Shown one piece after another: positions 19,255 to 19,372 of a stretch of DNA of 19,372 bases. The position numbers were made by a program, and so were the translations under genes. The stretch is from Nephromyces sp. MM_2019. Lineage: Eukaryota > Apicomplexa > Aconoidasida > Nephromycida. The notes beneath the pieces are model-generated. The model was not told where the DNA came from. It did no database searches and was given only the letters and a program-made list of their open reading frames with translations. How positions within the stretch are numbered: the stretch's first letter is position 1; each line of letters begins with the position of its first letter. The DNA is taken from NCBI GenBank assembly GCA_015657535.1, contig JADHZB010001553.1, positions 1 through 19,372 on the forward strand, read 5' to 3'.

Positions 19255-19368
19255 CTGTGTATGTGTGTGTATGTGTGTGTGTATGTGTGTGTATGTGTGT
19301 GTGTGCTTGCATCTGTTCCCACTCTGCCTTTCAATGCAAAATACTTGTCCAGGCCACTGTTTGCGTAA
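18304..19368 (+). CDS. Unknown protein, C-terminal exons
   Basis: I do not recognise this. The best part is the exon ending at 19160 (reading [46 protein letters not shown]), with a GTATTG donor in phase 2. It joins after acceptor CTTGTCCAG to 19353-19368, completing Arg and giving PLFA then TAA. The intron between them is almost all TG run. The open frame extends back to ATG 18304, but 18378-18900 overlaps tandem repeats, and a second plus-strand frame at 18662-18898 ([20 protein letters not shown]) looks equally protein-like there, so the 5' limit is uncertain; an acceptor such as TTATGTTAG at 18941-18949 could open a shorter exon. The gene is probably incomplete at its 5' side. Confidence 0.4.
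18378..18510. repeat. ~50-bp tandem repeat, three copies
   Basis: Copies begin at about 18378, 18431 and 18481 with ATACACCCTTCT, ATACACACCCTTCTG and ATACATCCCCTAC, followed by AAA-CATCAAAATC-TTCCTTC and ending GATGTAC or ATGTGC. The joints between copies create the palindrome ATGTACATACAT (18475-18486). Confidence 0.8.
19181..19306. repeat. TG/TATG microsatellite
   Basis: This is an alternating TG tract with interspersed TATG and TCTG steps, including two near-identical blocks (TGTATGTGTATGTGTCTGTG). It makes up most of the predicted terminal intron of the gene ending at 19368. Confidence 0.95.
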
Positions 19369-19372
19369 TTTT

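Overview
The window is eukaryotic nuclear DNA from an unidentified, intron-rich protist. The one gene I can name, a soluble inorganic pyrophosphatase, is split into seven exons with GT-AG introns of 168 to 1136 nt. Exons are small and of mixed composition. Introns and spacers are saturated with TG or CA runs and minisatellites. An alveolate (apicomplexan-like) source is my best guess from gene style, with low confidence; nothing in the sequence proves it.

Layout: 1-1650 is TG- and CA-rich low-complexity DNA with short tandem repeats. About 1658-2891 holds phase-compatible exon candidates of an unrecognised minus-strand gene. 2934-3380 has plus-strand exon candidates. 4015-8781 is a large plus-strand gene for a secreted or membrane-entering protein of unknown function (exons 4015-4354, 4884-5087, 5528-5763, 6255-about 8076, then three short 3' exons). 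8959-9132 is another exon candidate. 9133-11432 is mostly spacer. 11433-15056 is the pyrophosphatase. 15057-16521 is spacer. 16522-17968 carries minus-strand coding candidates. 17020-19368 is a repeat-dense zone ending in the C-terminal exons of a plus-strand gene.

The most interesting observation is that several exon-like stretches continue through in-frame TGA codons: two adjacent TGAs at 8013-8018, one at 16705-16707 (minus), and possible cases at 1665-1667, 2071-2073 and 2092-2094 (minus). The better supported gene ends use TAG or TAA. This could mean UGA is a rare sense codon (probably Trp), that there is readthrough, or that unrecognised introns or decay are present. The pyrophosphatase and the large gene use only TGG for their clear tryptophans, so the case is open. 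A second unexplained signal is a recurring palindrome, GTGTAYGTACAC, clustered from 14 to 19 kb, including in two pyrophosphatase introns.

No operon-like functional link between neighbouring genes can be shown. No tRNA, rRNA, CRISPR array or recognisable transposase was seen.
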